The position numbers and the translations under genes are program-made. Source: a virus. From it: DNA of 64,000 nt. The notes beneath the pieces are model-generated. The model did no database searches, was not told the DNA's origin, and saw nothing but the letters and a program-made list of their open reading frames with translations. The stretch covers positions 186,001 to 250,000 of the IMG/VR virus record IMGVR_UViG_3300036944_001324, one strand, 5' to 3'. Shown piece by piece: positions 1-8,406 of the stretch; position 1 is the stretch's first letter, and the number at the start of each line of letters is the position of its first letter.

Positions 1-551
1 CAAAGTACTTCTACATCAAGGACAATGACACTTCCACCAAGAAAGTAACCGGTAGTCTTCACGACTACTACGTGAACAACGGCGGGAGCGATTTGCTTCT
101 TACGTGGTCGTTGTCTGTTGGTGTGGTTGACGACCACACTACGTGGACACTCGCACTGTACGACCTCAGTAACGGTCTTCAGGTTATTCGATGCGATGCA
201 AAGTGTGTCACGGGTAAACCGGATAGTGATGCTCGTGTCATCCATCCCATCACTACTGACGACGACTTGGGTTACAACTTGATCGATGTCGAGATCTTTA
301 TTCGGCGTGTGGGTGTGCTCCTGAAAAACGGTCGCACAGTTATCGTCCGACGTAAAGATAAGACTGCGTTTACGCTCCACCCGTACGCTCTGGAAGCATT
401 GCCTTACGCTGGTGATAAGGGCGAAGTGACTGATGAACGCATCAAAGCCCAAACGTCCGCATGTTTCACTAACGTTATCGAAGTGGAGCTCAAGCAGAAA
501 CCTACCGATGAAAAACGCGGTTACCAGTTCTTGGCTGAACCGCAACGTTAA
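1..551 (+). CDS. Hypothetical protein, 5' end outside window
   Basis: The reading frame is open from the left edge (first full codon at 3) to a TAA at 549-551, so the gene probably begins before the window; an internal GTG at 72 is possible but has no clear ribosome site. The visible product is about 182 residues, soluble, with alternating hydrophobic beta-strand-like segments and no motif that I recognise. It is followed 11 bases later by another small gene, so the two are probably co-transcribed. Confidence 0.75.
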   Translation, partial: KYFYIKDNDTSTKKVTGSLHDYYVNNGGSDLLLTWSLSVGVVDDHTTWTLALYDLSNGLQVIRCDAKCVTGKPDSDARVIHPITTDDDLGYNLIDVEIFIRRVGVLLKNGRTVIVRRKDKTAFTLHPYALEALPYAGDKGEVTDERIKAQTSACFTNVIEVELKQKPTDEKRGYQFLAEPQR

Positions 552-562
552 AGGAAACCATC

Positions 563-829
563 ATGAAAAACTCGATCGACATCGTCGCCTTCATCAAGGC
601 GATCTTCGGTGAGAAGTTCACCGGTCACATCACTGTGCTGGTCGACAAGTACGGCACTGAGATCAAGACGGATAAGTACAAGTCTGACGTGTTTCGCGTC
701 ATTCTGCCTCACCGTGAAGTAGTCGTGTTAGTACAGGGTAAACCGATCCTCACACTGACTAGCGGTCACAACGATCTCACGTTCCACAAGAGCGTATGCG
801 TTGCCGTTACCGCTGTGACTACTGAGTAA
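563..829 (+). CDS. Hypothetical small protein (88 aa)
   Basis: ATG start preceded by AAAGGAAACCATC, a good Shine-Dalgarno spacing. The 88-residue product begins with a short helix (IVAFIKAIFGEKF) followed by beta-rich sequence. It is the last gene before a strong hairpin at 848-872, so it closes the transcript that carries the preceding gene. No family recognised. Confidence 0.75.
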   Translation: MKNSIDIVAFIKAIFGEKFTGHITVLVDKYGTEIKTDKYKSDVFRVILPHREVVVLVQGKPILTLTSGHNDLTFHKSVCVAVTAVTTE

Positions 830-847
830 TTACCGTAACCACCATAA

Positions 848-872
848 GCAAGGAGGGAAATCCCCTCCTTGC
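848..872 (+). terminator. Hairpin terminator with TATG flank
   Basis: GCAAGGAGGG pairs perfectly with CCCTCCTTGC around a five-base loop. CATAA (843-847) and TTATG (875-879) extend the pairing outside the stem. It is one of the recurrent CATAA-hairpin-TTATG modules of this genome. Confidence 0.7.
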
Positions 873-892
873 TCTTATGTCTGAAAGATAAA

Positions 893-1966
893 ATGAGCCA
901 ACAAGACAAACTCTTCCAAGTGCATTGCTTTGTTCAGCACATGGCAAACTTGACCATGGTCGGTTATACGAACGAAGAACGTATCGCGAAGTTACGTTTT
1001 AACTGGGGGTCAGGCGTTATTCGTGCGCTGTATCCCCCGCGCGTTTCAATCATCAAAGACATCAAACCGCGGGAAACCAAGACGTTTATCGAAACGTGGA
1101 AGATCGAAGACGAAGACTTTAACAAACGCCTTACGGAAGTGCTGTACGAGATTGGCGGCTGGCCAAAGTACGACATTTCTGGTGATTTGGTAGTAGATCC
1201 ACTCACTGAAAATGAAAAGGATCTCCTGTCGTGTTACTTGATGTCTTCACTCACATCAAGTAATGCGGAGATAACACTCCAGTACATCGAGGACATTGGG
1301 AAAATCATTAGCAAGACGCCTTTGACGTCTCAACAAATATCCAGCTATTGGGAAACTGGAATCCTCACTAGCGTCGCTGTGACTGTGTCCATCTTCAGCG
1401 ATAATCCATCGAAGCAGGTTGAAGATTTCGAAAAGAAATACAACATCAAAGCCGCTGCTATTGTTAGTCGTTTGGTTGAGATGATTACGAAACTCAATGG
1501 CTGGCCCGTGCGCGTCGATGGTAAGGTTACGGTGTTGAAATTGAGTCCGAAACAACGGCAAGTCTGTTACGAACATGCACGGCGATCGTCTACTATCATG
1601 TTCGATAAGATGATGGAGGGTCTCAACGAACTTTCGCAAACTGAAGTTCTGGACGATATCAGGGCAAACGATCTCTTGCTACGCAGTCGCCGAATTAGTA
1701 GCTGGATTTCAGACATCGGTGAAATGGAAATCCAGAAATACTTCGGTCCTGAAGTTCTGTTCGCAATTAAAGGGTATCAGCGTTCACTGGATGTGATGTA
1801 CAAAGTCATCGACGAAAGCAAAGATGGACCTGATCTCGAACTGATCAAACCCATCGTCAACAACGCGCGAAGTACGATGGCTACCGTCGTTAGTGTGGTG
1901 CTCAGTCGCCCTGCGTCCGCTGCTTTGAAAGTACGGATTAGTCAAGCGGCTGATCTTCTGCGATAA
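893..1966 (+). CDS. Hypothetical protein (357 aa)
   Basis: The start is placed at the ATG at 893 (MSQQDKLF); an in-frame TTG at 869 lies inside the preceding hairpin and is unlikely. The product is mainly helical and soluble, with no membrane segment or catalytic motif visible. Two stretches, near residues 80-110 and 195-225, share the pattern 'GGWP/NGWP..D/VDGxV', which hints at an internal duplication. It stands alone between two terminator hairpins, so it is likely its own transcription unit. Function unknown. Confidence 0.8.
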   Translation: MSQQDKLFQVHCFVQHMANLTMVGYTNEERIAKLRFNWGSGVIRALYPPRVSIIKDIKPRETKTFIETWKIEDEDFNKRLTEVLYEIGGWPKYDISGDLVVDPLTENEKDLLSCYLMSSLTSSNAEITLQYIEDIGKIISKTPLTSQQISSYWETGILTSVAVTVSIFSDNPSKQVEDFEKKYNIKAAAIVSRLVEMITKLNGWPVRVDGKVTVLKLSPKQRQVCYEHARRSSTIMFDKMMEGLNELSQTEVLDDIRANDLLLRSRRISSWISDIGEMEIQKYFGPEVLFAIKGYQRSLDVMYKVIDESKDGPDLELIKPIVNNARSTMATVVSVVLSRPASAALKVRISQAADLLR

Positions 1967-1969
1967 ATA

Positions 1970-2000
1970 AACGAGGGAAGGCCAAAAACCTTCCCTCGTT
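1970..2000 (+). terminator. Hairpin terminator with TATGTCGTC flank
   Basis: AACGAGGGAAGG pairs perfectly over 12 bases with CCTTCCCTCGTT; the loop is CCAAAAA. It is followed by ATGTCGTC and a T-rich run, as expected for an intrinsic terminator on the + strand. Confidence 0.75.
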
Positions 2001-2038
2001 ATGTCGTCTTTTTGTTTTTGAAAAATAAGGACAGTCAA

Positions 2039-2260
2039 ATGGTAAAGCGTTACGATGATCAGACGCCTCAATATCGAGACAGAGATCCTCAACAAACGGC
2101 TGAGTTATCGCAGAAGTTCCGTGAAGAACGTATTAAGCGTATCTGCGCTCAGTACAGCTGCTCGCAAGAAGATGCTATTCGTTTCATCGACTTGCGTGAA
2201 GAAGGCTATTCTGTTTACGAAGCATCGGTAAAGGCAGGTCTTGCTGACCCGCACTTTTAG
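2039..2260 (+). CDS. Hypothetical protein with a possible UBA-like helical fold (73 aa)
   Basis: ATG start at 2039 after AAATAAGGACAGTCAA, which carries an AAGGA ribosome site; an upstream TTG/ATT extension overlaps the terminator tail and is not favoured. The product is charged and helical. Its C-terminal half (SCSQEDAIRFIDLREEGYSVYEASVKAGL) resembles a small helical DNA- or protein-binding unit, but the resemblance is weak. Function unknown. Confidence 0.65.
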   Translation: MVKRYDDQTPQYRDRDPQQTAELSQKFREERIKRICAQYSCSQEDAIRFIDLREEGYSVYEASVKAGLADPHF

Positions 2261-2295
2261 ACGACTTTGGACGCTACGAGACAATAGTGTCAGTT

Positions 2296-2382
2296 ATGGT
2301 GGTGATTTATGGAGTACTAACAATACTCTGTAGCGTTGCCCTTTGGAAGACGTCTAGTCTGTATCCCTTCACCTCCAAATGA
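2296..2382 (+). CDS. Possible hydrophobic microprotein (28 aa)
   Basis: In the 222-base gap before the helicase an ATG at 2296 opens a 28-codon frame. Its first half (MVVIYGVLTILCSVALW) could form one membrane segment. No convincing ribosome site is visible, so this may be chance. Confidence 0.2.
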   Translation: MVVIYGVLTILCSVALWKTSSLYPFTSK

Positions 2383-2482
2383 AGCGGGTGCTACATAAAA
2401 GGGATTATGCGTCTTACCCGAAGAAACCAACAACGCCTTATGAATCAATCATCATTTCAACCTCAAGGATAGATAACAGAAA

Positions 2483-4660
2483 ATGGCTGCCTCTATCAAG
2501 CTGACTGTAGCGTCCCACCACTACAAAGTCGAGCCACGAACTCAGGAAGCAAAGGAAATGCTTTTTGAGTTCACTCGCCGTTTCTTGAAAGTGGACTTTC
2601 AAGGTAACGTTAGATCTATTACCACGTTCGCGGCTGCTAACAAATCGCGGTCGTGGTTCAGATTTCACATCAACAGTCTCACTGAGTTTTACATGTTTGC
2701 GAGAAATCGCAACTACCTGAAAGAACAGATGGAGATTGTGGTTCGGCCTTACATCGAACTAGCCAAGGTCGACCTTCCTGTAAAAGAACACTGGGAGGTT
2801 CGTGTTGATCAAGTACCGATTGTCGACTACCTGACCAAACCCATCGCTGTTGACGAACCCAAAGCCAAGCTAGTGGGACTTCAGACAGGCGGCGGTAAAG
2901 CGATACCGAACGATACGCTCGTTAAAACACCTGATGGTTGGGTGGCTAACAAGGACCTCAAGGTAGGTGATACCATCGTTGCATGGGACGGCACGCACTC
3001 CAAAGTCACTGGTTTGTTCCCTCAGGGTCTGGTTGAAGTCTGCACTATGCGCTTTGACGATGGGCGAGAGCGCGTGTGCTCTTGGGATCACCTCTGGCGC
3101 GTTTACGTTAGCGAGTGTCCTATTCCTCAGGTATTGACGTCCAGGCAAATGGAAAGCCTTCTCTACAGCGGTAAAGGCCTGCGCATCGACTTGCACCTTG
3201 CCGCTACAGAAGAAGACAAAGCCGCTTTCGCAGAAGCCATCAAGGGTAAAGAAGACCCTCACTTGAGCTATCGTTATACCTTGAGACCCAAGTCTCAAGA
3301 AGAGCTGGAACGTCTGACCAAACTAGCCTGGGCTTGTGGCGCCAGAGCTAGCAGTGTCAAGCTTACTGACGAGAAGTTCTTGCTCTACGTTTTCACGAAC
3401 GATGACAGCTTCGCAGCCCGGACTATGTCTGTTGTTGCGATACGCCGCGGTGGTGGATCTAGGGAGATGCAGTGTATCTCCATCGATCATCCTGATCGAC
3501 TCTTCATCATCGAAGACTACATCGTCACTCACAACACGTTCACCGCCATCAAGTCGATCAGTGACATCGGGCACAAAGTAGCTGTCGTGCTCAAGCCAAA
3601 GTACATCGATAAATGGGTGGATGACTTCACCGATGAAACCAAGGGTATTTTGGACATCAGTGAAAAAGAGATCATGACGATCCAAGGTAGCGCAGAGCTC
3701 ATGGCTCTGACTAAACTGGTCGAGATCCCTGGGGCTTTGGACAAGTACAAGATCTTCATCTTCTCTAACCGAACGTTCGACAACTACCTCAAAGCTTACG
3801 AGTTGCTGGGCTCTGACATCACCGCCATGGGTTACATGGTCGAGCCTGACTACCTGTTCGAGCGCATGGGTGTGGGTATTCGCTTGATTGATGAGGTGCA
3901 TGAAGAGTTTCACGCCAACTTCCGGCAGGACTTGTACACACACGTTCACATGTCGATCAGCTTGTCTGCAACGCTGATATCGCGTGATCCTACGCTGATG
4001 CGGATGTATGAGACGGCTTATCCACAGGCAACGCGTTACAAAGCACCGCCTTTGGAGAGGTACACAACGAGTTACGGGGTGTATTACAACTCCAATCCGA
4101 ACTACCGCTTGAAAACTTCCGAGCGAGGTCAGTCCTCCTACAGCCACACGGCTTACGAGAGCTGTATCATGAACAATAAAACGTTCATGAAAGGCTACGG
4201 TGATATGATCAAACACTACCTTGATAAAGGGTTTGTTCAGAACTATGAACCTGGGCACAAAGCTATCGTGTTTGCGGCGACCATCGACATGTGTACCCGG
4301 CTTAAGGATCACTTGTCGGATGCTTACCCGCAGTTCTCTGTGCGGCGCTTTGTAACAGGCGATGATTACCATGCTGACTACCAAGCTCCCGATATTCGTG
4401 TAACGACAATCGGCAAGGGTGGTACGGGTTTGGACATCAAGAACCTCACAGATGCACACATGACTAACGCCTTGGATTCCATTCAGCAAAACATCCAAGC
4501 GTTCGGTCGTCTTCGCAACCTCCTTCCCAAAGAGACAAGGTTCTTTTGGTATACCAATCGACGTGTCCCTAAACACGTCAAGTACCATGCGAAGAAGATG
4601 CAATTGATGAAGGAAAGAGCGCTTAGCGTGTCCAACATCGACTACATGCCACAACTATAG
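2483..4660 (+). CDS. SF2 (DEAD/SNF2-type) helicase with intein
   Basis: A 725-residue precursor; removing residues 140-351 leaves a 513-residue helicase. After splicing, motif I reads QTGGGKT (Walker A). Later motifs of superfamily 2 follow in order: DEVH (motif II, 'LIDEVHEEFH'), SLSATL (motif III), 'KAIVFAATI' (motif IV region), 'VTTIGKGGTGLDIK' (motif V) and 'QAFGRLRN' (motif VI, with the Arg finger). It should unwind or remodel DNA or RNA using ATP, comparable to T4 UvsW-type enzymes, but the exact role is inference. Residues 1-125 are a helical N-terminal domain. The gene is monocistronic between a 222-base leader and a bidirectional terminator. Unspliced protein would lack a working P-loop. 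Confidence 0.88.
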   Translation: MAASIKLTVASHHYKVEPRTQEAKEMLFEFTRRFLKVDFQGNVRSITTFAAANKSRSWFRFHINSLTEFYMFARNRNYLKEQMEIVVRPYIELAKVDLPVKEHWEVRVDQVPIVDYLTKPIAVDEPKAKLVGLQTGGGKAIPNDTLVKTPDGWVANKDLKVGDTIVAWDGTHSKVTGLFPQGLVEVCTMRFDDGRERVCSWDHLWRVYVSECPIPQVLTSRQMESLLYSGKGLRIDLHLAATEEDKAAFAEAIKGKEDPHLSYRYTLRPKSQEELERLTKLAWACGARASSVKLTDEKFLLYVFTNDDSFAARTMSVVAIRRGGGSREMQCISIDHPDRLFIIEDYIVTHNTFTAIKSISDIGHKVAVVLKPKYIDKWVDDFTDETKGILDISEKEIMTIQGSAELMALTKLVEIPGALDKYKIFIFSNRTFDNYLKAYELLGSDITAMGYMVEPDYLFERMGVGIRLIDEVHEEFHANFRQDLYTHVHMSISLSATLISRDPTLMRMYETAYPQATRYKAPPLERYTTSYGVYYNSNPNYRLKTSERGQSSYSHTAYESCIMNNKTFMKGYGDMIKHYLDKGFVQNYEPGHKAIVFAATIDMCTRLKDHLSDAYPQFSVRRFVTGDDYHADYQAPDIRVTTIGKGGTGLDIKNLTDAHMTNALDSIQQNIQAFGRLRNLLPKETRFFWYTNRRVPKHVKYHAKKMQLMKERALSVSNIDYMPQL
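2900..3535 (+). other. Mini-intein with class 3 signature in the Walker A loop
   Basis: Residues A140-N351 of the helicase precursor. The N-terminus is Ala, not Cys or Ser. Block A is 'NDTLVKTPDGW', block B contains S-W-D-H203-L-W205, block F is C331-I-S-I-D, and the end is V-T349-H-N351 followed by Thr+1. W205, C331 and T349 fit the W-C-T triad that defines class 3 inteins, which start splicing from the block F Cys. The roughly 120 residues between blocks B and F contain no clear LAGLIDADG or HNH motif, although 'LTKLAWACGARAS' could be an endonuclease relic. The insertion point is exactly between Lys and Thr of GGGK-T. Confidence 0.88.
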
Positions 4661-4686
4661 CACCACAATGCTTCTGTAAGGCATTT

Positions 4687-4791
4687 TAAGGGCCCTAGAA
4701 GGCCCTAAAATAACATACGGCATAAATGCCCCACCCTATCAACCAAAGGCCCTTAAAAAGGCTTCTGGCGATAGGGTGGGGTATATGCTGT
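4687..4791. terminator. Bidirectional terminator between convergent genes
   Basis: The helicase gene and the minus-strand gene at 4798-5262 converge here. CCCCACCCTATC (4729-4740) pairs perfectly with GATAGGGTGGGG (4770-4781); ACGGCATA and TATGCTGT extend the stem outward. Further pairings involve AAGGGCC (4688-4694) with GGCCCTT (4748-4754), and the local palindrome GGGCCCT. T runs lie on both outer sides. Confidence 0.75.
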
Positions 4792-4797
4792 CTGTTT

Positions 4798-5262
4798 TTA
4801 TTTTGGTCTCGGTAGCTGGATACTGAGGCCATTCTTTCCAAGACCGGCATTTCTCAAGCTGGTTTGCTCATCTTGGAACCGCTCGATCTTTCGAGCTTCA
4901 CTGATCACCAACATGAACTCTCGCATCTCTCGGGGGAGATTCAAGAATTGTTCGACGCTAAGACCAGGATAGAACTCAGCCATGGAACTCTTGGTGTAGA
5001 GATCCAGGGCTGCAAAGAGTGGACCATTTCGACCGTACTCTTCCAGAGGACTCACCGCAATAGAAGACAACGGACGCATGACCATCGCGTTGCCTGCAGT
5101 CTGTAGACCGTAGTAAAGGTCAAAAAGCATATCCACAGCCACTCTCGTGGAATCTTCGTCATCGAACTTGGGCAGAGTGCGAAACGCATGTTCTACGAAA
5201 GCGTAGTCATCGATCGTTTTGCCATCTGCCTTGTACCGGATGCCAAAGTTGGGAGCGGCCAC
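4798..5262 (-). CDS. Hypothetical protein, probable structural cluster member (154 aa)
   Basis: GTG start at 5262, eight bases after the stop of the upstream gene (5271-6860), so the two are translationally close. The product is soluble and mostly helical, with a C-terminal stretch 'LSVEQFLNLPREMREFMLVISEARKIE' of the type found in small tail-assembly proteins. That resemblance is weak and the family was not identified. It is the last gene of a three-gene minus-strand operon ending at the bidirectional terminator. Confidence 0.75.
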   Translation of the reverse strand: MAAPNFGIRYKADGKTIDDYAFVEHAFRTLPKFDDEDSTRVAVDMLFDLYYGLQTAGNAMVMRPLSSIAVSPLEEYGRNGPLFAALDLYTKSSMAEFYPGLSVEQFLNLPREMREFMLVISEARKIERFQDEQTSLRNAGLGKNGLSIQLPRPK

Positions 5263-5270
5263 GTGGTTGC

Positions 5271-6860
5271 TTAACCCCGTTTTCGGATCAACGCAACTTT
5301 CTGGAAGAGGAGGGCGAAAAAAGTAGAGATGGCCTCCACCGGAATGATGGCGGGTGCATCTTCGTCGTCGCCGGCGCCTTCGGTCTGGTGTTGAACACCG
5401 TTGCAGTTGGGGCAGCGATAGTTCGGGATACCGATCACACTGATCAGCGTGGAGTTGCTAAAGTCAACCACACCTTGTTCGAACTGCTCGCGCAGGTCGT
5501 CGTTGGCAGATACCACCAACTCGAAGATGTCTTCCAGGCCGTCTTGGGTGTTCACGATGTCACCATCGATGATCACTTCCTTGACCCATTGCAGGTATTG
5601 GCGGGATGTGCTGACCTTGGCCAGGTCTTGCATGTAGCTGTTGCGCTTTTCGAGGTCCGCGTCCACACCCAAAGCTTCCACAACCGCCGAGGAGATGCCG
5701 GTAACCCAGCGATCGCCGGTGTTCAGGAAGTCGTGCAGGGTCGGGACCTTGTACACCACAGTCATGCGTTGACCGGTGCGGTTGTCCACGAGAACACGCT
5801 GATGACCGAAGTTGGCTGCAAAGCCTGCTTGGTACTTCTCGATCTGTTCCATAGAAACAGAGCGGTTCTTTTTGTTGCTCATGAAAACCAGCTGTTCTTG
5901 CGACAGACGGTTTTGGTTCACGCGCAACATGCGGGCTACGTTGATGCGTTCTTCCACCACGTGGCGGCACTTGTCGGGCGAGTTAACGCACGAGCGGCGG
6001 TAGTTGAAGCCGTTGGGGTAGATGGCTGCTGCCAAAGCCCAGACGATCGTCATGATGTCATGAACAGAGATGACCTTGGTGAGATCGATCTTCTCGTCAG
6101 CGGTGCCGTTGTATTCGCACTCAGCCAGCAGCTCAGCGAACAACTCGGCCGTGTAGACCATGTGGTTGCTGAACGACATGCCGTAGGTCATGCGACCCAG
6201 GGTGATCTTGTTGGAGACGATCTGGCGAGCAAACTCGATCAACCGTGCGTCGCCAGGGGCCTTGACGGTGATCCAGACGCCGGAGTGCCACAGAGGGGCG
6301 CGAAAGAGCGTACCCATCTTGAAGTGACTGAGTGCAGTCAGAACAGCGCGTTCGCCGGAGAGGTTCTTGCCCTTGCCGCTTTCCAGAGCGAGCGAAGCAC
6401 CCGTGAGGGTAGCTCCGTTTTCAGCACGGGGAGCGTGCGTCCAGTTGGCGTTGTGGTCGTTCAGTGCCGGAATCACTTCTTCACCGCCGAGATAACCCAG
6501 ACGACGGCCACGCTGCAGAACATCAGCCCACAGCGAGTCTTCACCCTGCTTGAGGGTGCTCATCTTGTTGATGGCTTCGTCGATCGCCAGACCGAACGTA
6601 GAAGGCAACGGCACGACTTCAGCAGTGCCGTCGAAGTTGCTGGATGTTGCGTCCGGAACCTGCAAGACGTTCTGGCGTTTGGCCAGGAAGTAGCTCTGCA
6701 GTGGAATGCCTTCGTCTTCCTTGGGCTTTGCGGCTGCTTCGGTGGGGATTTCCACCGGGTCATTGTCAGGCTGAGCTGCAGCGGTATTGTCAGGAACTTG
6801 TTCCTGTTTGAGGTCTTCAGCGCCGATGATTTCGCGGTCGGGTTGTTCAGGAGTGGTCAT
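5271..6860 (-). CDS. Probable virion/baseplate protein with C-terminal zinc ribbon
   Basis: 529 residues. The first 60 are acidic, low-complexity and Pro/Ala-rich (probably disordered). A long folded region follows, and near residue 490 the sequence 'YRCPNCNGVQH' gives a CxxC knuckle followed by a hydrophobic end (TFFALLFQKVALI). This layout, a helical body then CPxC and an 'FF' tail, resembles T4 gp26-type baseplate hub proteins, but that is a tentative reading. Two further cysteines (SCVNSPDKC, about residue 300) could contribute to metal binding. Start codon ATG, three bases after the stop of the upstream gene. Confidence 0.75.
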   Translation of the reverse strand: MTTPEQPDREIIGAEDLKQEQVPDNTAAAQPDNDPVEIPTEAAAKPKEDEGIPLQSYFLAKRQNVLQVPDATSSNFDGTAEVVPLPSTFGLAIDEAINKMSTLKQGEDSLWADVLQRGRRLGYLGGEEVIPALNDHNANWTHAPRAENGATLTGASLALESGKGKNLSGERAVLTALSHFKMGTLFRAPLWHSGVWITVKAPGDARLIEFARQIVSNKITLGRMTYGMSFSNHMVYTAELFAELLAECEYNGTADEKIDLTKVISVHDIMTIVWALAAAIYPNGFNYRRSCVNSPDKCRHVVEERINVARMLRVNQNRLSQEQLVFMSNKKNRSVSMEQIEKYQAGFAANFGHQRVLVDNRTGQRMTVVYKVPTLHDFLNTGDRWVTGISSAVVEALGVDADLEKRNSYMQDLAKVSTSRQYLQWVKEVIIDGDIVNTQDGLEDIFELVVSANDDLREQFEQGVVDFSNSTLISVIGIPNYRCPNCNGVQHQTEGAGDDEDAPAIIPVEAISTFFALLFQKVALIRKRG

Positions 6861-6862
6861 GT

Positions 6863-7336
6863 TCAGACAGGGGCTGGGGTGGTTTCAGGGACTTCGGCTT
6901 TGCTGGCCAGTTCAGAGGACTTGCGTTCCACTTCCGCCATGATGGACAGCAGGTAGTGATACGTAGGGATCACGATGGCGTTGACCTGCATCTCGTGCTT
7001 GATGTACGCCTCGGACAACTCGATCACTTGCATGATGTCTTCTTCGGGCTTGAGCGCACCGGTGCGACCAGCGTGAGTTGCGTGGATCTTGTTCAGGTCT
7101 TCCATGAAAGCCTTGACGTCTTCGCCCAGGGTGCGGATGGCCGAGATGGTCTTTTGGCGTTCTGCTTGCGGGATGAACGAAGCGACGCCTTCGATCGAGA
7201 AGAACTTGCTGACCTGATCGGTGACCGTACCCAGCAACCCACGGTTGGTGACGTACAGTGCTTCGATGTCAGACCAGGAGGTGTCGTTTTTGCGTGCGGC
7301 GTCGCGGGCTTTGCGAGCAGCGCTTTTCTGGGTCAT
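6863..7336 (-). CDS. Hypothetical helical protein, structural operon (157 aa)
   Basis: The start is set at the ATG at 7336 (MTQKSAARKARD), preceded by AAGAGG; a longer frame up to 7441 has no ribosome site and covers the promoter region. The product starts with a basic segment and is then helical. It is the first gene of the minus-strand operon that continues into 5271-6860 and 4798-5262. It may be a structural or assembly protein because of its neighbours; no motif proves this. Confidence 0.75.
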   Translation of the reverse strand: MTQKSAARKARDAARKNDTSWSDIEALYVTNRGLLGTVTDQVSKFFSIEGVASFIPQAERQKTISAIRTLGEDVKAFMEDLNKIHATHAGRTGALKPEEDIMQVIELSEAYIKHEMQVNAIVIPTYHYLLSIMAEVERKSSELASKAEVPETTPAPV

Positions 7337-7557
7337 AGTGGCCTCTTGAGAAGAAATAGATGATGATGGAGACAGGGTACTCCGCAGATGATGCGATCGA
7401 GCTGAAAACTTGACATGCGTACTGTATAAAACAACCCGCATATGGCTTTTACTAAAGATTCGTAATCCTTTGATTCTTAGAACCTCTCGTGGTGCTCTCT
7501 ATATGAGTGATTACCACCGCAATAAAAACTCCATACTTCTTTTCACAAGGAAAACGA
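7337..7557. promoter_or_regulatory. Divergent promoter region
   Basis: Two transcription units diverge from this 221-base gap. On the + side there are TATATGAG (7499-7506) and AT-rich sequence before the AAGGAAAACGA ribosome site of the next gene. On the minus side, TTGTTTTATACAG and TATGCGG lie upstream of the gene starting at 7336. No promoter could be assigned with certainty. Confidence 0.4.
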
Positions 7558-8397
7558 ATGACTTCTGAAGTCGTTGATTATTTGAAACTGGTTGCGACAC
7601 CGGAGTACTGCGCGATAGCCGTGGAAACTCTGCGTGTTTTTAGCGACTTTAGCTATTCGGAGCACGAGCAAGAGCTCTTGAACTGCGCGATGGCGCCCGG
7701 GGTCTCCGAAGAGTCGTCGGTGATGCAAGACATTCATTTCACCATGGTGGAGCATTGTCGCAATCTGCTGAGCATGCACCACATCACGCTGGTGGAAGAC
7801 GCAACGCTGGAGTTGATGACTGGTATCTTGCGCGGTATCTACCAGATGCAAGCTTGGGAAGACAAAATGTCTATCAGTCGCATCCTGGAGCAAGATGCGG
7901 ATTGTGAAGAGATCTTTGCAGATCTGATTCATGAAGTGACTGGCATTTCCACAACGCTGGTGATTGACTCGCTGGTGGACTTTGACGACGCGTTCAACAA
8001 ACGCCTCGGACAGATCCTGCAAGGCACCCTTCCCGAAGACAACATCGAGGAAGAAGAAGTCAGTGAAGAACAACTCATTCGGCTTCGCAACTACCACTCG
8101 TTCGCGAACAGTGAAAAGCTGATCGGTTTGCGCCTTGTGCGTTTGGGCTACCGCATCGGTGCTCCGTTTGAGAACTACTACCGCAAAGTCAAGCGCCATT
8201 TCGATACGATGGCGCCTGAGATGTTTGCGCAAGAGATCATTGTGTTGCTGCTGCTCGGCCGCGATACGTGGACGTCTCCAGCCCAAGCCTTCAACGATCA
8301 CAAAGTCATGTTTGAACTGGAGCTGGATGTGGCGAGCCGGATCGATGTCTTGATCCGTGACCAGTGGAATCAGTTCCAGCGTTTCATCCCGTCTTAA
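7558..8397 (+). CDS. Hypothetical protein upstream of the RNAP fragment (279 aa)
   Basis: ATG at 7558 preceded by ACAAGGAAAACGA; in-frame upstream codons lack a ribosome site. The product is acidic and almost entirely helical, with a glutamate-rich linker near residues 165-175 (EDNIEEEEVSEEQL). It ends nine bases before the RNAP beta' fragment and is probably in the same transcript, so it could be a polymerase accessory subunit or a virion protein; nothing in the sequence decides. Family not recognised. Confidence 0.78.
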   Translation: MTSEVVDYLKLVATPEYCAIAVETLRVFSDFSYSEHEQELLNCAMAPGVSEESSVMQDIHFTMVEHCRNLLSMHHITLVEDATLELMTGILRGIYQMQAWEDKMSISRILEQDADCEEIFADLIHEVTGISTTLVIDSLVDFDDAFNKRLGQILQGTLPEDNIEEEEVSEEQLIRLRNYHSFANSEKLIGLRLVRLGYRIGAPFENYYRKVKRHFDTMAPEMFAQEIIVLLLLGRDTWTSPAQAFNDHKVMFELELDVASRIDVLIRDQWNQFQRFIPS

Positions 8398-8406
8398 ACA
8401 GCCATC

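Noticed and set aside
869-892. TTG start at 869 for the 893-1966 gene
   Set aside because: It falls inside the 3' arm of the terminator hairpin and lacks a ribosome site.
3323-4654. Long minus-strand open frame opposite the helicase (443 codons)
   Set aside because: It lies antisense to clear helicase motifs and shows no domain; it is a shadow of the coding strand.
5388-6956. Long + strand open frame opposite the 529-residue minus gene (522 codons)
   Set aside because: The minus-strand product has a sensible acidic N-terminus, a CPNC motif and coupled neighbours; the + frame has His/Val-rich shadow composition and no ribosome site.
7407-7430. TTGACA followed by TATAAA, like a sigma-70 promoter
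   Set aside because: The spacer is only nine bases instead of about 17, so it is not a normal host promoter.
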